Assembly: GCF_027595985.1 (NCBI RefSeq)
Contig: NC_073305.1
Span: 82,989,126 to 83,053,125, forward strand
DNA length: 64,000 nt
Reading direction: 5' to 3'
Origin: Sorex araneus
Lineage: Eukaryota > Chordata > Mammalia > Eulipotyphla > Soricidae
In this document: piece after piece, positions 1 to 12,540 of the stretch
How the letters are laid out: the number at the start of each line of letters is the position of its first letter
How positions within the stretch are numbered: position 1 is the stretch's first letter
Position numbers and translations under genes: made by a program
Notes under the pieces: generated by a model
Databases searched by the model: none
What the model was told of the DNA's origin: nothing
What the model saw: the letters and a program-made list of their open reading frames with translations, nothing else

Positions 1-455
1 AGAAAATTATATGTTTTGAAACAGAACTGAACTCTGAGTGATATATAATAACTAGGGGATAGTTTTGAATCAATTGGACAGAAATGTTTTTCTTAGGAGA
101 AAGCTGTTTTAAAAGTTGTTATAGGAATGACAAGAGGGAACCAGAAATGGAAATATTAGGTACAGAGATTTCAGAATTGGAAAGAGATCAGTTAATTGTA
201 AGTAGAACGTACGAGAGAAGTTAAATGGCATGAGATGAGGTCTGGGAGACAGATAATAATCAGCAATAAAGTCCTGTACACCAACGTAAGGCAGTGTGTG
301 TGCACATATGCATATTAAAGATGTGTGTTTTCTCCTAACTTTATTTCTTGGTAAAATCACAACAATAATACTTGTTAAAACAGAATTATGAGACTTTAAA
401 AATTTGTATGTAACTTTACTGAGAGATAATTTAATTAATTAAAATAAATGATTCA
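1..455. other. AT-rich DNA, no feature seen
   Basis: No recognisable exon, RNA gene or repeat. The only open frame, of 83 codons on the minus strand, has no domain and lies in AT-rich sequence. Confidence 0.5.
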
Positions 456-631
456 GGAGTGGAGTGATTGTACTGTGGCTAGAGTGTTTGCCTGCACACA
501 ACCAACAGGGCTTCAACCTCTGGCTCTGGATGGGGTCACCCAAGCACTATCAGAAATGATTTCTGTTCACAGACATAGAAATAAACCCTGAGAACTGCTG
601 AAAGTAAATCAAAACCCCCCAAATAAATAAA
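456..631 (+). repeat. SINE-A copy, diverged
   Basis: Matches the family A order of a pol III-type head, then CAAGCACTATCAG, then an AAATAAATAA tail. Many substitutions and a damaged B box mark it as old. A minus-strand SINE-B piece follows directly. Confidence 0.7.
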
Positions 632-741
632 GTAGCACTATAATCCTGTCATCCCTTTGTTTATTGATTTGCTCGAGCGGACACCAGTAACGTCTCCATT
701 GTGAGACTTGTTGTTACTGATTTTGGCATATTGCATACTCC
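632..741 (-). repeat. SINE-B fragment
   Basis: Antisense 3' half of SINE-B: AGTAGCACTATAATCCTGTC, then the GCTCGAGCGGACACCAGTAA block, then the GTTACTGATTTTGGCATATT block. The tRNA-like head is missing. The break coincides with the start of an antisense L1 piece. Confidence 0.8.
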
Positions 742-893
742 ATGCCTCCCATCCCGCCCACCCCTGCAACCCCCCCCTTATAACTGATAAATTTCACTTT
801 ACTTTCTATTTACTTTGGTTATAATATATAATATATATATAAAATTTCCAACCAAGATTCTTTTGGATTTTTCTCCACATCTTTCCCTTCCCA
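742..893 (-). mobile_element. LINE-1 3' UTR fragment
   Basis: The antisense motif AACTGATAAATTTCACTTTA is the same 3' UTR block seen at 3582, 24103 and, in sense, near 59340. It lies behind a C-rich stretch as in the other copies. A TA-rich run at 821-841 interrupts it. No ORF2 sequence remains. Confidence 0.65.
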
Positions 894-936
894 TTTTGTA
901 GCTTTGGCAGCATCAGGGACAAAAGTGAGTGGTTCA

Positions 937-1137
937 GGGGCTAGAGAAACAGCACAGTGGGTAGGGCATTTGCCTTGCACGCGGGTTCAATTCCCAGCAT
1001 CCTATATGGTCCCCTGAGCACCACCAGGAGTGGTTCCTGAGTGCAGATCCAGGAATAACACCTGTGCATCACCCGGTGTGACCCAAAAAGCAAATAAATA
1101 AATAAATAAATAAATAGATAAATAAACAAATAAATAA
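937..1137 (+). repeat. SINE-A copy with (AAAT)n tail
   Basis: Near full-length family A copy from GGGGCTAGAGAAACAGCACA to an AAATAAATAAATA tail. Part of the head between the A and B boxes is deleted. Probable target-site duplication: AAAGTGAGTGGTTCA to the left and AAAGTTAGTGGTCCA to the right. Confidence 0.9.
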
Positions 1138-1151
1138 AGTTAGTGGTCCAG

Positions 1152-3387
1152 TAGTGGGCTGCTGTCAATATCCTCTCATTAGAGCCCATGCTCTTTTCCT
1201 CATGGCATAATTTTATTTTTATGAACTTGTTCCTGATTTTCTAATTAACCTCAGAGACACAAAATACATATTTTACCCCCAAAATTGTTTATTATCTAAA
1301 TAAATTCTTCCAATATCATTTGTTTCATTTATCATTTTTTAAAATTTGTGCTTTGAGACAGGTTTAAGCTGTTCCTTCATAGCTATGAATTAAGGACCAA
1401 GTTAAACAGTGACAAGCATCATGGTTTTCTTAGTGCTGTTGGAAATCACGTTCCTCTGTAGGCTTCTCCTTTCAATGCAACCACACTTGGAATCATATGA
1501 TGTGAAAATTGTTCCAGCCCCAAAAGGTCATCTTTTCCAGGTGTATAGCAGGACTCTTGAGCCATTCTTAAAATACCAAAATTAATGGTAAATACCAATT
1601 ATTTACTTGGTGTGAAGAATAATTTATTCCACATGCATGCAGCTTTTTGTGTTTTGTTCATTTTCTTCTCTTTGTTTGGGTTTGAGAACTGCAGAATAAA
1701 TTAAAGCTGTATTCTTGTACTTCAGATACTAACAATCCTTCTAATATGAGTCCTTATAAATTCTTTAGAAAACAGCTACTATGTTTTTTTGTGGGAGGCT
1801 TCATCCATTCTTTATTCTCAGTGAGGTAGTGGCAAGGCTACTTTGCTCTGGATGCTGGTAAACAAATATTATCTTTGTTTAAGTCTTATCTATGCCTCCA
1901 TTTCTGCCTGGAAGCTTCTCTAGGATAACCTAAGGTAAAAGGGCTCTAACTGTCCAGCTCTCTTTGGGACGGTGATTCCTTCTGCTTTGTTATCTCCATT
2001 GAAACAATTTTATCTACTTTCTAGAAATCCCAGTGGAAGTCATCTTCTCATGATATCTAGTTAAATTTACACACATACACTCTCTACTTATTAGCTTTGC
2101 CTGAGGAACTGAAAAACTACCAGTGTTAGGCCCAAATTCAAAATAAATAAAAGAAAACTATCTAGCATTGGGAAATAGACACCCATAATTTTTATTTGAA
2201 AGAGTCTTAAGGAAAATAGGCTAAGTTGACAGGATTCTGGTATATTTCCTCTTCTGATACATTGTAAAGTCTTTGGAATAGCAATTTAACTTACTTAGAT
2301 AGCCAATATTTCATAAATCAGCTTGTAGAAGTTTATTAAATTCAGTAAATAGTTCACAGGTTTGACATGAAAGGTTATTTATTTTATTATATTTTCTTTG
2401 ACTTGTGGAAATTAAAAGTGTTAAAAACCTTGAATATATATTTCACTCATTTCTTTAAAAAAAACAATTTAAGCAAAAGTGTGATCTATGTGATTTTATT
2501 AAAATCACCACATATTTTTATTCCTTATTAATTGATTCATGAACCCATGCATACAGATGCTCTTTTATAACTTCTCTTTTCTTATAGCTAAGTAATGCAA
2601 TATTTTATTTAATATATGAATTTCCAATCATCAGGGTAGCTATTTTATGATCACATAATACCCAGAATTTTGCTTGATGAGTTTCCAGGGATTACTTTCT
2701 CTCATTTTGTTTTCTATACTACTAAATTGATTTAGTTCATCTGCCATAGTGTGGCATAGTCTAATGAATAAACTGACTACCCAGAACTGAGCCTGGGAAC
2801 AATGAATCACCAAGCTATAAATATGCTGGGAGCTTCCAGAGAGGTGATGATAAATTACAGCACAAAGCATCTCTATAAGATGCTGCTGGATCTTGAGATG
2901 AGTCAATATCATGTTTCAGAGCTCCACCTATTTTTTTAGTCATAGAAAAACATTCTGCAAAATGTACTATTGAATGAAATTAATAAAAAACACAAGACTG
3001 TTCATGCAGTTTTATAGTCCAATGTTCTGTGCCCTCTGAACTGATTCTCCAGTTAAGAAAAATTTTCTCTGATTATGCTACATTGATCCAGAAACTTATT
3101 AAACTGACCTCAGTCACTTCTTTCCTTTGATAGCTAAGCCAGTAGACAGAACAACTCCCTGAGGAGTCAGCTGCTGAGAGAGCTAGGAAGATTTACCTTC
3201 CCAAGTCCTCTCAAAAAAGACATGCATCCAATGCATCCAATATTTTTATGACAACTGTTCATTATTATATGGAGATATCATATTTCTCTCTGCTATTTCA
3301 TAGCAAAAATATAAAATTTATGTTTTTATCATTAGAGTTCTGACATTTTTAAAAATTGCAAACTATGAATAATGGTTTAATATTTCA
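1152..3387. other. AT-rich DNA without recognisable genes
   Basis: About 2.2 kb with no SINE, L1 or exon I can support. Open frames are short and antisense, the longest being 90 codons near 2640-2912, with no domain. Old repeats too decayed to recognise may be present. Confidence 0.5.
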
Positions 3388-4131
3388 ATTATTTTATTTT
3401 ATTTTAATTAATTTATTATTTTATTGAATCACCTGTGGAAAGTTATAAAGCTTTCAGGTTTAAGTCTCAGTTATACAATGCTCGAACATCCATCCCTTCA
3501 CCAGAGCACATATTCCACCACCAAGAATCACAGTATACCTCCCCCTCCCCTCTACCTCCCCAACCTCCCACACCGCCTGTGTAACTGATAAATTTCACTT
3601 TACTTTGATTACATACAATATTTCAACAAAAAACTCACTATTATTGTTTGGAGTTTCTCCCCCCTTAAGTCGGACCTGCTGGAAAGGAAGCATTTGATAA
3701 TTTGTTTTCCATTGCTAAGAATGAAGAGATATGAGGTCGAGTGGCCGCACTAGCGGCCACACAGTTTTGGATTTCTGTATTTTAGTATTTTAGTAACTAA
3801 GCCCAGAGAAATATCTGCCAGAAATTGCTTCATTGCAAGCTTGTACTTCTCAGCTACTTTATATTCCACATATGAGTGCAATCTTTCTATGTCTGTCTCT
3901 TTCTTTCTGACTCATTTCACTCAACATGATACTTTCCATGTTGATTCACTTATATGCAAATTTCATGACTTCATGTTTTCTGACAGCTACATAGTATTTC
4001 ATTGTGTAGATGTACCAGAGTTTCTTTAACCAGTCATCTTTTTTTGGGCACTCTGGTTTTTTCCAGATTGTGGCTATTATAAACAGTGTTGCAATGAACA
4101 TAGAAATGCAGATGTCATCTCTACTATACCT
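3388..4131 (-). mobile_element. LINE-1, 5'-truncated: ORF2 C-terminus plus 3' UTR
   Basis: Read on the minus strand this gives the last part of L1 ORF2, including the LWYIYTM.YYVAVRKHEVMKF motif (reverse-transcriptase protein C-terminal segment). The 3' UTR follows, ending in GATTCAATAAAATAATAAAT. It is closely similar to the sense copy at 57633-59526, so it belongs to the same young subfamily. A TGG-to-TGA change at about 3944-3946 stops the ORF2 frame. It is non-autonomous because only the 3' end was copied. The 3' UTR holds a GC hairpin at 3744-3763. Confidence 0.9.
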
Positions 4132-4138
4132 GTACAGG

Positions 4139-4170
4139 TATAGTACTGTACTATATAGTACTGTACTATA
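4139..4170. repeat. AT-rich near-palindrome at the L1 5' boundary
   Basis: A 32-bp block built from two copies of TATAGTACTGTACTATA-like sequence. It is almost its own reverse complement and could fold into a hairpin. It sits immediately beyond the 5' truncation point of the antisense L1. Confidence 0.6.
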
Positions 4171-4259
4171 CAGGTTCACTGGTGATGGGTATAGTGTTGG
4201 AATTATGTCCATGAGAAGCCATTATTAATTGCATTGTTACCCAAATTTTTTTTTTAAAA

Positions 4260-5686
4260 TTAAATTTTAGAAAGAAAAGAATGGCTAAGAAAATAGCAGA
4301 ATCTAATGGTGGCAATACTGCATCTTGTATCCCATGATAAATAAATAGCTGTGTATGTGGAAGTAGTTAGCTACACTGATATTGAGGCAAGTTCTGCAAT
4401 GTAATTTCGAGCATCATTGCTAATTAATTATTCCCAGTATGGTATACCCTTCTGGTAAATTTATTAATAAATTTATATGCTTTAAAATTTTTTCTCTTCT
4501 GCTTAAATCAGTTGTAATTTGTTTCTCTTGCTAACAGCGAAGGATCCAGAATGATATTGTAGACTCAATCCTATTAATGAGAAAGAAATGTAACATTAAT
4601 GGTGTGAAGGAGATATAATTCTTCTATTTCCCTGAGAAAGTTGTTGTTGAGTAAAATATTATAGAATTATACAGTGAATCATTTTCAGAAGCATGAAATA
4701 GAAAAGTTTCATTTATAAAATAGTAATGTTAATGAGTACAAGTGTAAGAAATTTGGTAAGATTGAGGATATTTCTTCTAGAAGATAAAAAAATACACCTC
4801 TTTGTTTATAAGTTATGGATTAATTTAACAGTGCCTTTTTCTTCCTTTGTTTACATCATTTTTTCTTTTGATTTGCTTGAATTTAATTGCTAAAAAGATT
4901 TGCTATTGTATCTGATTGGAGGTTAATAGTTTAAGAACGATCTCAGTATATAACAAAAGATTTCCTAATGAAGAAAATAAGTGACAGATAATGATGCTAC
5001 ATTGTCTGAAAATAGTCAAATGATCTCAGTAGGATTGTATAATCATTTAGAGATAATATAGAAAATTTCTATCTAAATATTGTACAGATTCAAACTTTTG
5101 TCAATCTGAATTCCACCAAAATAAAAACTCTTAATTTTATTTTAATAATTTAGAGATTATTTTAGATTTTAGATTATTTTAGAGATAAAATTAAAATATA
5201 ATTTTAAACAAAAGAATGAACATTACAGACTTGGCTGTAACTTTTATTACTGTAACTATTATTGTGAATGTGTTGGTGTGATATGATCAGGAACATTCAT
5301 TTCAACTATTATGTTACTAGCATTGTACTAAGTATAATAATATGTAAAATGGACAGAAGGCCTTGACTTCAAGAAGCCATAGACTAGCAGGTGACAGTGG
5401 TTTATGAAATTTTAGCAAAGTAAATGCAATGAATAAAATAGGGTTGATGTCAAGTGTAGTAATTATGCTTTCCCAAATTTTCTGTACTTGGGAAGAGAAA
5501 AAGTTGGTCTCAAGCCAATCCAAGAGAATATCTCATAGGAGCAATTAGTATATTGACACCCTAATTTTTCTGAGTGTCTGCTTCCTAGTTGGCAAACTAG
5601 AATATTACCTCTTTGAAAACTTGCAATGAAATTTGGAGAGAATATTTGCTAACTAATTATTGCAGACTTTGAAGTACTTTATAAAG
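4260..5686. other. AT-rich DNA without recognisable genes
   Basis: No supported feature. The section 5150-5210 is a low-complexity run of TTTAGAGATTATTTTAGA-like units. Confidence 0.5.
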
Positions 5687-5893
5687 AAATCACTGAAGTT
5701 GGGCTGGAACGATAGCATATTGAGTAGGGCATCTGCCTTGCACTCACCAACCAGGGCTCGGGAATTCCCAGCATCCCATATGGTTCCCTGAGCACCGCCA
5801 GGAGTGATTCCTGAGTGCAGAGCCAGGAATAACCCCCGTGCACTGCCAGGTGTGACCCAAAAAGCAAAAAAAAAAAAAAAAATCACTGAAATT
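5687..5893 (+). repeat. SINE-A copy with 14-bp target duplication
   Basis: Full-length family A element at 5701-5879 with a pure A tail. It is flanked by AAATCACTGAAGTT on the left and AAATCACTGAAATT on the right. The B box is changed to GGGCTCGGGAATTCC. Confidence 0.93.
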
Positions 5894-6219
5894 TACAGGT
5901 TTATGAGAAATTTAGTCTATAACAGACTCTGAAACGTAACCAGCACTCAATATTTGTTAAATGGTAAGTAGAGAAATATATTTGTGCCTATATTTATATC
6001 AAAGAGGGCAAGTATTTTTATCTCAGATATTAATGCTCAACCGCCCTAATTTCTTTAGCTAATAGAAGATATTGGCATGTAAATTAATTTTAGCGTGGGA
6101 AGACAAGTATATTTAGAATAGAAAAAACCTTAATCATCCAACTGTTTACAATTAATTATATGTTCTGAATACTTTATTTTTCATCTCTATACAAGTGCAC
6201 TTCAAGCAATATAAATTTT

Positions 6220-6278
6220 ATTTTTTATTTTATTTTGTTTTATTTTTATTCTTTTGGTTTTTGGGTCACACCCAGCAA
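6220..6278 (-). repeat. SINE-A 3' fragment
   Basis: Short antisense piece with TTTTTGGGTCACACCCAGCA, the complement of the family A 3' end, after a T-rich run. Confidence 0.6.
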
Positions 6279-6299
6279 TATAAATTTTAAATAACATTG

Positions 6300-6480
6300 T
6301 GGGGCCTGTGAGCTATTTCAGTGGTTGGATCCAAATTCTATCATTGGCACCCTCCAACCCCACCCTATCCTACTAACATCTGATAGACCTGAGGACTGCA
6401 AGACCTGAGCGATAACATGCTGCCTAAGCATGGAACCATTGAACTCGGTTAACTGAGCATCACTGGGCTTTGGCATGGAC
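6300..6480. repeat. Possible diverged SINE
   Basis: Begins GGGGCCTGTGAGCTATTTCA and ends with a GAGCATCACTGGGCTT-like block. Both resemble family A, but the middle does not align. It could be an old or rearranged copy; weakly supported. Confidence 0.35.
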
Positions 6481-7985
6481 CATTTTTGTTCATATTTTTT
6501 AAACTGTTAGCATACGTTTTTATAGGAAAGTCTCATTTAATTTCAGAGATTAAGGTTTTTTTATTTCTTGAGTTTTAATATAATTCCATTGATTTATGAT
6601 TAGTTTACAGTACTATATATATATATATATATTTCAGGAGTATACCTCATACCTTGTTACTGTGTATATACTACAATGAACCCACTACCAAAGTTGTAGT
6701 CTCTTTAATGTTACCAAATTGACACTTTGCACCCATTTATTTCATTCCTCTTCACATTTATACCCAGTGACTACCACATTTTTTCTGAGTTGAAGAGGTC
6801 TTTGGGACGTATATTGCCAACTTTTCTAGTTTATGTATAGTCCACATAAAATACTCAGGTATTTCCCTTTTTACTTTATGATTTATTTTTTTAAATATCA
6901 TTGAGATTTAGTTTTTTAATGTTTCCATCAAATTTGAAATATACAAGGAATTTTTGGTGTATAGAATTAAAATTTCAGAAACATAGTCAAACATATTTGT
7001 GTGCAGAAAGTTCTGTTATATATATGTATATATATATATATATATTATCTGAACCATGCTAAAGGGACTGAAAGTATAGATATCTTCACAGTCTAAAACA
7101 CTGACTTGAGAGCTATGTTAATTCACATGTATTCTAGTCTCTGACTTAGTGTTATATTTCTTCTTTTTTCTATGATTCATAAGTAATGATTAAAGAAAAG
7201 GTACATGGGACAAGGAATAAGTAGAATATTCACTCACCAAAAAATTATATGGGCTCAGAGTAAGGTGAAATACTAAGATGATGTATCAAGTCAGCTATCT
7301 AACATATCAGGAAACAATGGAACAAAGTTAAAAACAAGAAGGAAATAACATGAAATTTTTTTAACATAATATATTTGTTATCTGGATATAAACCAACAAA
7401 AGAAGTTTCAAGTTTTTTGAATCTTAGATATTATAATCTAAGTGGACAGTATTATCATACATGAAATATGTATTCCTGAATTAGGCATTTATTATACCTA
7501 ACGCAATATCACATACAGCAGGCTATAAACGAGTGGATTATTTTCCCTTCTCTTTGAAAGTGTTGTTCAAAGCATTCTGATGTCAAGAATGCTTTTAGCA
7601 TCCTCTTGCCTGTGAAAAGCCTATTCCACCACAACATCAGTGGTCAGCATAACAATCCCAATTTGATTCCTCTGATTTAGGTCTTATTTATGTTTTGTAG
7701 ATTATATTTCTCATAGTCTACAAAAAAACTCATCATCTATTATGAATATAATGAGATAGCTGGGAAGGAGAAAATACTGCGTAATTCTTAGGTTACATGT
7801 CAAAGCACATAGCTATGAATGTATTAATTTGATGATGACATGGAGAGAAAGTTTTATCAAAGCTTACTTGTCTGAAAAAATCAGATTTAAGACATTTAAA
7901 CAAAGAGGGGAAGGTAACACCACAAAGTCTAGGAAGTTACTATCAATGGGACAGGTAATGTTCAGTTGTTAGAAAGCATGTTATC
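6481..7985. other. AT-rich DNA with two TA microsatellites
   Basis: No gene seen. (TA)n runs lie at about 6613-6632 and 7017-7045. The rest has short frames only. Confidence 0.5.
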
Positions 7986-8160
7986 AGAGTTAAGAGATGG
8001 TACAGTGGATAGACTGCTTATCTTGCATATGGATAACTTAATTAGTTGACAGGCACTACATATGGTTTCCTGAGCACCACCAGGATTAATCCCTCAGCAC
8101 AGCATAAGAAGTAAGCCCTGAGAACTATCAGGTTTTACAAAAAAAAAAAAAAGAAACAAA
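7986..8160 (+). repeat. SINE-A copy, diverged
   Basis: Recognisable by GGTACAGTGGATAGACTGC in the head, CATATGGTTTCCTGAGCACC in the body and a 3' A tail. The B box is lost. Confidence 0.75.
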
Positions 8161-8694
8161 AGAAAGTGAGGTATTATATTTATACATATCCTTTGATACA
8201 ATCTTAGTCCTAGATTCATAACTTATCTAAAATATTCATCACTAATTTCTTATGTTTTTATTCATTTATAATTTGTTATATTCTTGATATATTATATAAG
8301 GTTTAAGTTTTCAGGACCTCATATATTCACCATAATTTTATCAGGACCAAGAATAATACCTGGCATATTGTTGAATCAGGGAATAGGTTAATAAATTGCT
8401 GAGCATTACTAAGATTTTGCAAAGAAAAGTAAAAATCAGTGGCCCTAGGGCTTTTAAGGTCTTTGTGATTAGAATTCATATATTTTTCATTGAAATTTCA
8501 TTTATTACCAACTCTCTGAAATTACGAATTTTCATTTCCACACCTTTTTATTTTTCTTAATGGGAAGAGACATGTATTTTTTTATCAGCAACATAATTTT
8601 TATTCCACAGCTGATGCAAAAAATGTATGTAACTTTATATTATTCTAAGAAATGCCTAATATCTTGACATTTACGTTCATTCATAATATTGTAG

Positions 8695-8934
8695 CTTACT
8701 GAGTATCCCGCCTGCATGGCAGAGCCTGGCAAGCTACCCGTGGAGTATTTGATATGCCAAAAACAGTAACAATTGGTCTCATTCCCTTGACCCTGAAAGA
8801 GCCTCCAATTGTTGGGAAAAATGAGTAAGGAGAGACTCTTAAAATCTCAGGGCTGAGTGCAATAAAGATGTTACTGGTGCCTGCTCAAGTAAATTGATGA
8901 ACAATGGGATGGCAGTGAAACAGTGATACAGTGA
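8695..8934 (+). repeat. SINE-B copy, long-insert variant
   Basis: The head is missing. It starts at GAGTATCCCGCCTGCATGGC and ends in GTGATACAGTGA. Between AAACAGTAACAA (8761) and GATGTTACTGGTGCC it carries about 95 extra bases (8771-8867) absent from ordinary SINE-B. The same insert occurs in the copy at 13840-14068, so this is a subfamily feature and not a private insertion. Confidence 0.85.
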
Positions 8935-9251
8935 CTGAGTTGCAAGTCCATGATGAAACAAACTAACATAGTAATAATGACCCTGGTTCCACTTATCTTT
9001 GTTTCAATCTCTTGTCCACAGACCATGCTCAATAGATACTAAAAAACTAAATAAATTAGGCCAAATTATTTAGCTAGTAGACTCTGAAGGAAAGGAATCT
9101 AAAGAAATTATATTTAGTAAAATTTATATACACTGTAACCTTGAGATGGTATAGCACCAAACTAGGTCTAGCATCAGGTGTTGTCAGGTGAGTAAGAGGC
9201 AAAGAGAACATCCATCATGCCAGTAAGAGCAAGGAGTTACGACTTGTTACT

Positions 9252-9406
9252 CAGTGGTTAGCAGGGGTTAGAGAGCATCATCCTGAAGCTTATTGGAAAT
9301 ACAGAATTTAGGCATTATCCGAAGACTTCTCAATTAGGATCTGTGTTTTCATTAAGAGCCTCAAGTGATTTGCATGCATATTAAAAATTAAATAGCAATG
9401 GTTTAG
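9252..9406 (+). mobile_element. MER5-like hAT DNA transposon relic
   Basis: Begins CAGTGGTTAGCAGGGG and contains CATCATCCTGAAGCTTATTG and TTCTCAATTAGGATCTGTG. These follow the order of the non-autonomous MER5/Charlie elements common to placental mammals. The right terminal inverted repeat is not well preserved. Assignment is from memory of the family. Confidence 0.55.
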
Positions 9407-10237
9407 ATGAGGTAGAGCAACTATAATATTACCCTCGGGCATTTATATCTTAATGATCTACATCTGTATAAGTAAAGATCTCTGTAGATGGAGATTGGTA
9501 GACAATAAATTCCCCCTGCAATTTTTCTAAGCATTATAAACCTCCTCCAAAATCCTATTTGTATTTTCATCACTTTCCAGAAAACATACTCAATGCTGTG
9601 TTGAATTATTCAATTCAGCATTTAAGAGATGAAACTTGCAATCTCAATAAAGCATGATAAACAGCTGCCTCCTTTCATTTCTGCCTCCATTAAGGGGGAG
9701 TTAGAAATATTCACCGGAACTCATCACTTCTCCTCTTCTTGCCAAAACACGTCCTTTCTTATCCAGAAGTTGGCACAACTGCTAAGTTCAAAGAAGCACT
9801 AGATTTTACATAGAGAAATATCTGCTTTAATATGTGCTTGAAATGGGAATGGAAAAATGTAAATCTTTCATTTATCTTTATTTCATTGGTACTTCAACAG
9901 CACTTAAATTCTGGGTTACAAAATTAACAGCATGTGGTATAATACTTTGCACTATGAGGTGATGCTTCACAATTAAATTTTGAATTACGTCAAACACTAA
10001 CAGATACAATGTGGTATAAAAATTCAAAGAAATTTAAATTTCTCAGTTAGTCAAATAAACTATACAAAATATCAACCTGCAACTGAGGGATGCAGAGAAA
10101 CTAGGTTTGGGACAGAAAAAATATATGACATTTAAGTTAGAGCAATAAGCATTAAAAATGATAGGGAATTTAAAAAAAGCTATTTGAAAATATATTTCTA
10201 AAGTGGGATGATTTTACAATAAGAATGTTGAGTGAGG
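9407..10237. other. AT-rich DNA, no feature seen
   Basis: No SINE, L1 or exon-like structure I can support. Confidence 0.5.
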
Positions 10238-10438
10238 GGGGCCAGAGAGATAACACAGTGGCTAGGGTGATTGCCTTGAATGTGGTAAATCCGGGTTTGA
10301 TCCCCAGTATCACATATGGTCCTGCTAGAACTCCCAGGAGTAATTTCTTAGTGAAGATCCAGTAGCAACCTCTGAGCATCACTGCATGTCTCCCCACTCC
10401 CCAATAAATAAAGGTTCTTTCCCTTGTTCTTAAAAAAA
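10238..10438 (+). repeat. SINE-A copy, diverged
   Basis: GGGGCCAGAGAGATAACACA head, then CACATATGGTCCTGCTAGAA. The 3' end is partly replaced by CCCCACTCCCCAATAAATAAA and then AAAAAAAAG. Confidence 0.8.
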
Positions 10439-11189
10439 AGGGCTAAATTAATGTTCTCAAACTGCACAGGTAATTATTTAAGCATTCTAAAAAGATGAAA
10501 AAATGTTGAATAAATTAGTATGGTGTCAAATTTCAAATTGAATTTAAATATTATTTCTAATAGAGACATCTTGAGTAAAGGATTTTTTTAAAGTATTATA
10601 GGAAGCAAGTTTAGTCCAGCATAGATAAATGCAGCATAAAGCTCTAATCCTAACTCATTGTTACAGTACTGGACCTTAATGAATTATTGCTGAAAAGTAA
10701 CTCAATGAATATATAGTGATGTGTGTAATTTTCAGAAAACTTTTTCTAAAATCAATGAACTATTCTTCTATTTATATGATTTTCAAAAGGGAGATAGAAA
10801 TTGACCAACATTATTAGTAGACAGATGCAAAAACATACAGAACATTAAAATGTAAGAGATGTAGGAAAACAAATACACATTTTTCTAATCATGATTTTAA
10901 GTGCAGCTATATGGAATATTTCATCTGTGGATGTCTGGATTTTAGGACTTACCAAAATTTTCTTTGACTTTTGGGGATGAGGATCTCTAGGTTACTGAAT
11001 GAAACTTCAGCATTCATTATGTGTTCTATAATATTGTCTGGGGACTCTATTAGGGAGATTTGTAAGATACTGACTTCCATAAGAACCAGTTACTTTATTT
11101 TAAAAAAAGTACATTGTTGAATGATGAGCAAATCTACGGCAAACTAAGTTCAGTTCCTTGGAAGTGGTTTTTCTATCTTTATTTACAGC
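10439..11189. other. AT-rich DNA, no feature seen
   Basis: No supported feature. Confidence 0.5.

Positions 11190-11244
<55 letters not shown>
11190..11244. repeat. (TTTA)n microsatellite
   Basis: About 14 units of TTTA. It is probably the expanded poly(A) tail of the antisense L1 remnant that follows. Confidence 0.95.
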
Positions 11245-11245
<1 letters not shown>

Positions 11246-11326
11246 GGGACTATGATTTATAAGGTTTTTCCAGACTGAGTTTCAGGCCTACAATGTTCCA
11301 ACACCAGCACCATCACCAGTATTATA
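11245..11326 (-). mobile_element. Old LINE-1 3' end remnant
   Basis: Contains GAGTTTCAGGCCTACAATGTTCCAACACCAGC-type sequence, parallel to the antisense old L1 3' ends at 32130 and 54203 (TTTCAGTCATATAATGTTCC). Only about 80 bp remain beside the TTTA tail. Confidence 0.6.
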
Positions 11327-11345
11327 TAATCACTGCTCCAGAAAG

Positions 11346-12540
11346 TGCAGATTTCAGAACCGTCTGATGCAACTTGAAAATGTCTCTATGGCAATTTTCT
11401 TCTGTAGATGTTAACAGAAATTTTGCAGAATTGTCATGTCAAAACTTCCATATAAAACAATTTTATAGAGTCATCTACGCAGAAGATAATTTGTGCTTTC
11501 TACACAGGAATTCAAAGGTGATTCAAAGTCTAGTGCTCCTAAACTACTTTGCTTGAACTCAAAAATGAGTAGAAACTCTAGTAAATCTACCATCCTTTCA
11601 AGAGTTAAAACAGGTTCAATCTATTTAGCCCAGGTTTTTCAATTTCCAGAACTTGAGTTATGGTGTGCTAACAGAAGAGATAATGGATCTGAAAGAGGAT
11701 TATTCTGAGATCCCATTTCATAATTTCCCAACAAAACTATTCAGAATGTAGGCTAATAAGTCAGAGGAGAATAAAAATGGAAAGTTGTTAAGTGAGAGAG
11801 TAAACACGTAATGTCAAAACAATTTGTACATTTAAAAAATTATATAAACTATCAAAGATAGAACTACTGGAAAAATAATAGCTGTAATTTACTTAATCAA
11901 TACTTCAACATTGCACTATTTTGAATATCATAATAAATTAAAAATATAACATTTAACTTACTTTTATTTATAGTTTTAGTTCATAGTCTTATTGATACTA
12001 TCCACTCCTAGTATAGAAATAATATTAATAATGCTATAATATCTGTTAGGAAAACAGTGCATATAAGCCAATTTATAATAAAAAGTGAAATTTAATCTCT
12101 TCTAAGGGTAAAGAAAGACAATGGTCATTTTTGACTTGTGCACTCCATCATTCTACTCTGAAAAAAGATGAATATTAAAATAAAAATTAGATTACTTATA
12201 TTAGACAAGTGTCTTAAAAAATTCAATTGTAAACTTTTGTTTAATGCAAAGAACTTCTAAGTAGTTTCTATAATGATATCTGAGAAGGGCCAAAAAGTTT
12301 TCCCTTCAAAATATAGATAGATCATGTTGCTTTAAATCTTTGAATTTCTACACATAGATTCATTAGCTAAATGACATAAAATATATCAAGAATAAACAAT
12401 TATCACCCATTGATCCGTAGCATGACTGAGTCTCTTCTCAATACTGACGTTTGCTCAAAAAATGAATATTGATTTGGTCACACACACTGAAGTCATATGG
12501 GCGCTTCAAATATTGGCTGCTTTTTTAGCCCAGACATTTT
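11346..12540. other. AT-rich DNA, no gene seen
   Basis: Two overlapping short frames (60 and 71 codons, near 11374-11708) have no recognisable domain. A T-rich TTATTATTATT run closes the interval. Confidence 0.5.
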
